From Granulicella paludicola (GTDB lineage: Bacteria > Acidobacteriota > Terriglobia > Terriglobales > Acidobacteriaceae): 64,000 nt of DNA. The stretch is from NCBI RefSeq assembly GCF_025685545.1, contig NZ_JAGSYC010000025.1, forward strand, positions 682,001-746,000. Direction: 5' to 3'. How positions within the stretch are numbered: position 1 is the stretch's first letter; every line of letters begins with the position of its first letter. The position numbers were made by a program, and so were the translations under genes. The notes beneath the pieces were generated by a model, which saw only the letters and a program-made list of their open reading frames with translations, made no database searches and had not been told where the DNA came from. This document shows positions 62,371 to 64,000 of this stretch, one piece after another.

Positions 62371-64000
62371 CTATGGCTCGTCTTCGTCGCCCAACTCAAT
62401 TTGATCTTCGACATCGTGATCGATGATGTGTGTATCGAGTGAGAGCAGCGGCAGGCTCTTCTGGCGGAGTGACTCGTTCAGAGACTTCAGGTCCGTCTTC
62501 TTTAGATCGTCCCACTTCTGCAGAAGGTCCTCAAGCGGTTTGCCTGTTTCTTCCGCGGCCTGTACTTGTGTCGTCGTAGGAGCAGCGTCTGCGTTCTGTA
62601 TCTCGTGCTCCAGACGGGCGAGTGCGGTGCGGGCAGAGCCCAGCGTCGGTGGAGGTGCAGGGCCACCACCGCGACGGCCACCGCCACCACGCTCTTCTCC
62701 GCGCTCCACGCCGACGATCGTCTCCAGCTTGCTCTCCAGATTAGAGGAGGCGCCACTCGGACCCTTGTAGCCGTCGGCCTCCATCTGGTGCCGCAGCACG
62801 GTTGCTTCGTGAATCGCTGCTGTCGCGCGCATCATCTGGTCGTACATCTTCTTTGAAACTTCGAACTGCTTCTCTAGATCAGCAAATGTAGTTTTTACTC
62901 GCGGATCCATCACGACTGTCATCTTTGTGCTGAACGTTTTGCCGCCCGCGACCATCTTGAGCGTGTACTCACCCGGCATCACAAAGGGAGACGAAGGAAC
63001 CGGAGGGGTATTGTGGGGCACAGCCTGTGAAGCATCAGGGCCGGTGGCCATGCCCGGAACTTCTGCGTAGCGCAGGTCCCACAGGAAGCGATGATGTCCG
63101 GCCGAAGTCTGCACGATGCGCGGCATCTGTGCCCAGACGGTAGGGTCGGGATAACGCGGGTCGAGCGGCGTCACGGGATCGGTGCTGCTGAACTTGTTGA
63201 CGACCTCACCCTTGCTGTCCGTAATTTCGAGTGAGACGGTACCGTTGAACTTGGAGCCCAGGTAATAATCGAGGATCGCCCCGTCGGGCGGATTTTCTCC
63301 CGTTGCCATGTCTGGCGGCCACGGCGTCGGCGGGTTCATATCTCCGCGGATACGGATGGCTACCTGCGGTGTGTACAGGTGAGCGCTCTCGGCTTCGAGC
63401 TTTTCGCTGAACTGCCGCAATGGTGTCACGTCGTCCAGGATCAGATAGCCACGGCCATGCGTCGCTGCGATGAGATCGTCCTCCTTCACCTCGAGATCGC
63501 GGATCGAAACCGCAGCCATATTCAGCCGCAGTGACTGCCAGTGATCGCCGTCGTCGAAGGAGACATATACCTGCGTCTCAGAACCTGCATAGAGCAGACC
63601 TTTACGCTTCGGATCTTCGCGGATTGCGCTCGTGGCTGCACCGTCAGGAATGCCGTTATTGATCTCCTTCCACGTCTTGCCGCCGTCGTGCGTGCGGAAG
63701 AGGTGAGGTCGCATATCGTCGAGCCGAAGCGTATTCACGGCGGCGTACGCCGTCAGCTTGTCGAAGTGGCCGGCGTCCATGTTGAACACCTTCCAGAACG
63801 GCTTCATGGCAGGCGGCGTTACGTTGGACCAGTTGGCTCCGCCATCCGCCGTCGTCCAGATCAGACCGTCGTCCGTGCCGGCCCAGAGGCGGTTCACATC
63901 GAGCGGCGAAAGGCCGAGAGAGTATATGACTCCGCGTCGGGTTGGCTTGGCCGCCGGGTTGTCCTTATACGTTCCAATGACGTCGGGAATGTCGTAAGTC
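62371..64000 (-). CDS. VPS10/BNR-type beta-propeller protein, C-terminal part (5' end outside window)
   Basis: The minus-strand frame is open to the window edge (TYDIPDVIGTYKDNPAAKP, then SPLDVNRLWAGT), so the gene begins beyond 64000. About 543 residues are visible. They start in a ten-bladed propeller of the sortilin/VPS10 type with Asp-box signatures (TTADGGANWSNVTP, RTHDGGKTWKEIN, SFDDGDHWQSL). After ATHGRGYLILDD, which normally closes the propeller, a beta-sandwich at about 245-380 (GEYTLKMVAGGKTFSTKMTV) precedes a helical tail with an Arg/Gly-rich linker (RGEERGGGGRRGGG). These proteins are commonly exported in Acidobacteria and are listed as glycosyl hydrolases, but hydrolase activity is unproven. 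The downstream genes are the two coupled receptors. Confidence 0.9.
   Translation of the reverse strand, partial: TYDIPDVIGTYKDNPAAKPTRRGVIYSLGLSPLDVNRLWAGTDDGLIWTTADGGANWSNVTPPAMKPFWKVFNMDAGHFDKLTAYAAVNTLRLDDMRPHLFRTHDGGKTWKEINNGIPDGAATSAIREDPKRKGLLYAGSETQVYVSFDDGDHWQSLRLNMAAVSIRDLEVKEDDLIAATHGRGYLILDDVTPLRQFSEKLEAESAHLYTPQVAIRIRGDMNPPTPWPPDMATGENPPDGAILDYYLGSKFNGTVSLEITDSKGEVVNKFSSTDPVTPLDPRYPDPTVWAQMPRIVQTSAGHHRFLWDLRYAEVPGMATGPDASQAVPHNTPPVPSSPFVMPGEYTLKMVAGGKTFSTKMTVVMDPRVKTTFADLEKQFEVSKKMYDQMMRATAAIHEATVLRHQMEADGYKGPSGASSNLESKLETIVGVERGEERGGGGRRGGGPAPPPTLGSARTALARLEHEIQNADAAPTTTQVQAAEETGKPLEDLLQKWDDLKKTDLKSLNESLRQKSLPLLSLDTHIIDHDVEDQIELGDEDEP

Noticed and set aside
1-64000. CRISPR array, rRNA or tRNA genes
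   Set aside because: No regularly spaced direct repeats and no tRNA-like or rRNA-like sequence was recognised by reading; small RNAs cannot be excluded by eye.

Overview
The window looks like a stretch of chromosome from a GC-rich acidobacterium of the Granulicella/Terriglobus/Edaphobacter kind. This is inferred from gene content: a VWFA-related protein of acidobacterial type, a GWxTD-domain protein, five large outer-membrane proteins that begin with a carboxypeptidase-regulatory-like domain, and dispersed palindromic intergenic repeats. No rRNA, tRNA, CRISPR array, integrase or transposase was recognised. Both ends cut through genes.

Layout. 1-5.1 kb: end of a VWFA protein, then two genes that each carry one disabling change (an acyl-CoA synthetase with a 1-base deletion, a metallo-beta-lactamase-fold hydrolase with a TGA where Trp is expected), a small HTH protein and a Tat-exported metallophosphoesterase. 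5.2-9.1 kb: an M24 peptidase, accB-accC (first step of fatty acid synthesis) and thiE. 9.1-12.4 kb: two APC amino acid permeases. 12.4-17.6 kb: an accessory-looking block with a 926-aa secreted protein of unknown function diverging from two related small membrane proteins and a DNase II-like protein. 17.6-19.8 kb: a MacA-like adaptor and MacB-like ATPase without their permease. 20.2-23.9 kb: GWxTD protein and a surface protein. 24.3-30.5 kb, all minus strand: a DUF1275 protein and a likely metal (copper) uptake set made of a Cys/His-rich small secreted protein, a TonB-dependent receptor and a PepSY reductase with a Met/His-rich loop, separated by repeats.

30.7-41.6 kb: a compact eight-gene purine operon purF-L-M-C-D-N-E-K with stop/start overlaps, covering most of the route from PRPP to SAICAR. 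41.6-48.1 kb: an esterase, an amidohydrolase and a secreted GH78 alpha-L-rhamnosidase. 48.2-55.6 kb, minus strand: a beta-propeller phosphoesterase, a secreted metallophosphoesterase and a TonB-dependent receptor, which together suggest scavenging of a phosphorus-containing substrate. 56.4-64 kb, minus strand: two TonB-dependent receptors coupled by a TGATG junction, and the end of a VPS10/BNR-type beta-propeller protein.

The best candidate for something undescribed is the 12.4-17.6 kb block: a bacterial DNase II-fold protein (two HxK motifs, GDxN and RGG signatures) with a poly-Thr leader, encoded directly behind a duplicated pair of membrane proteins.
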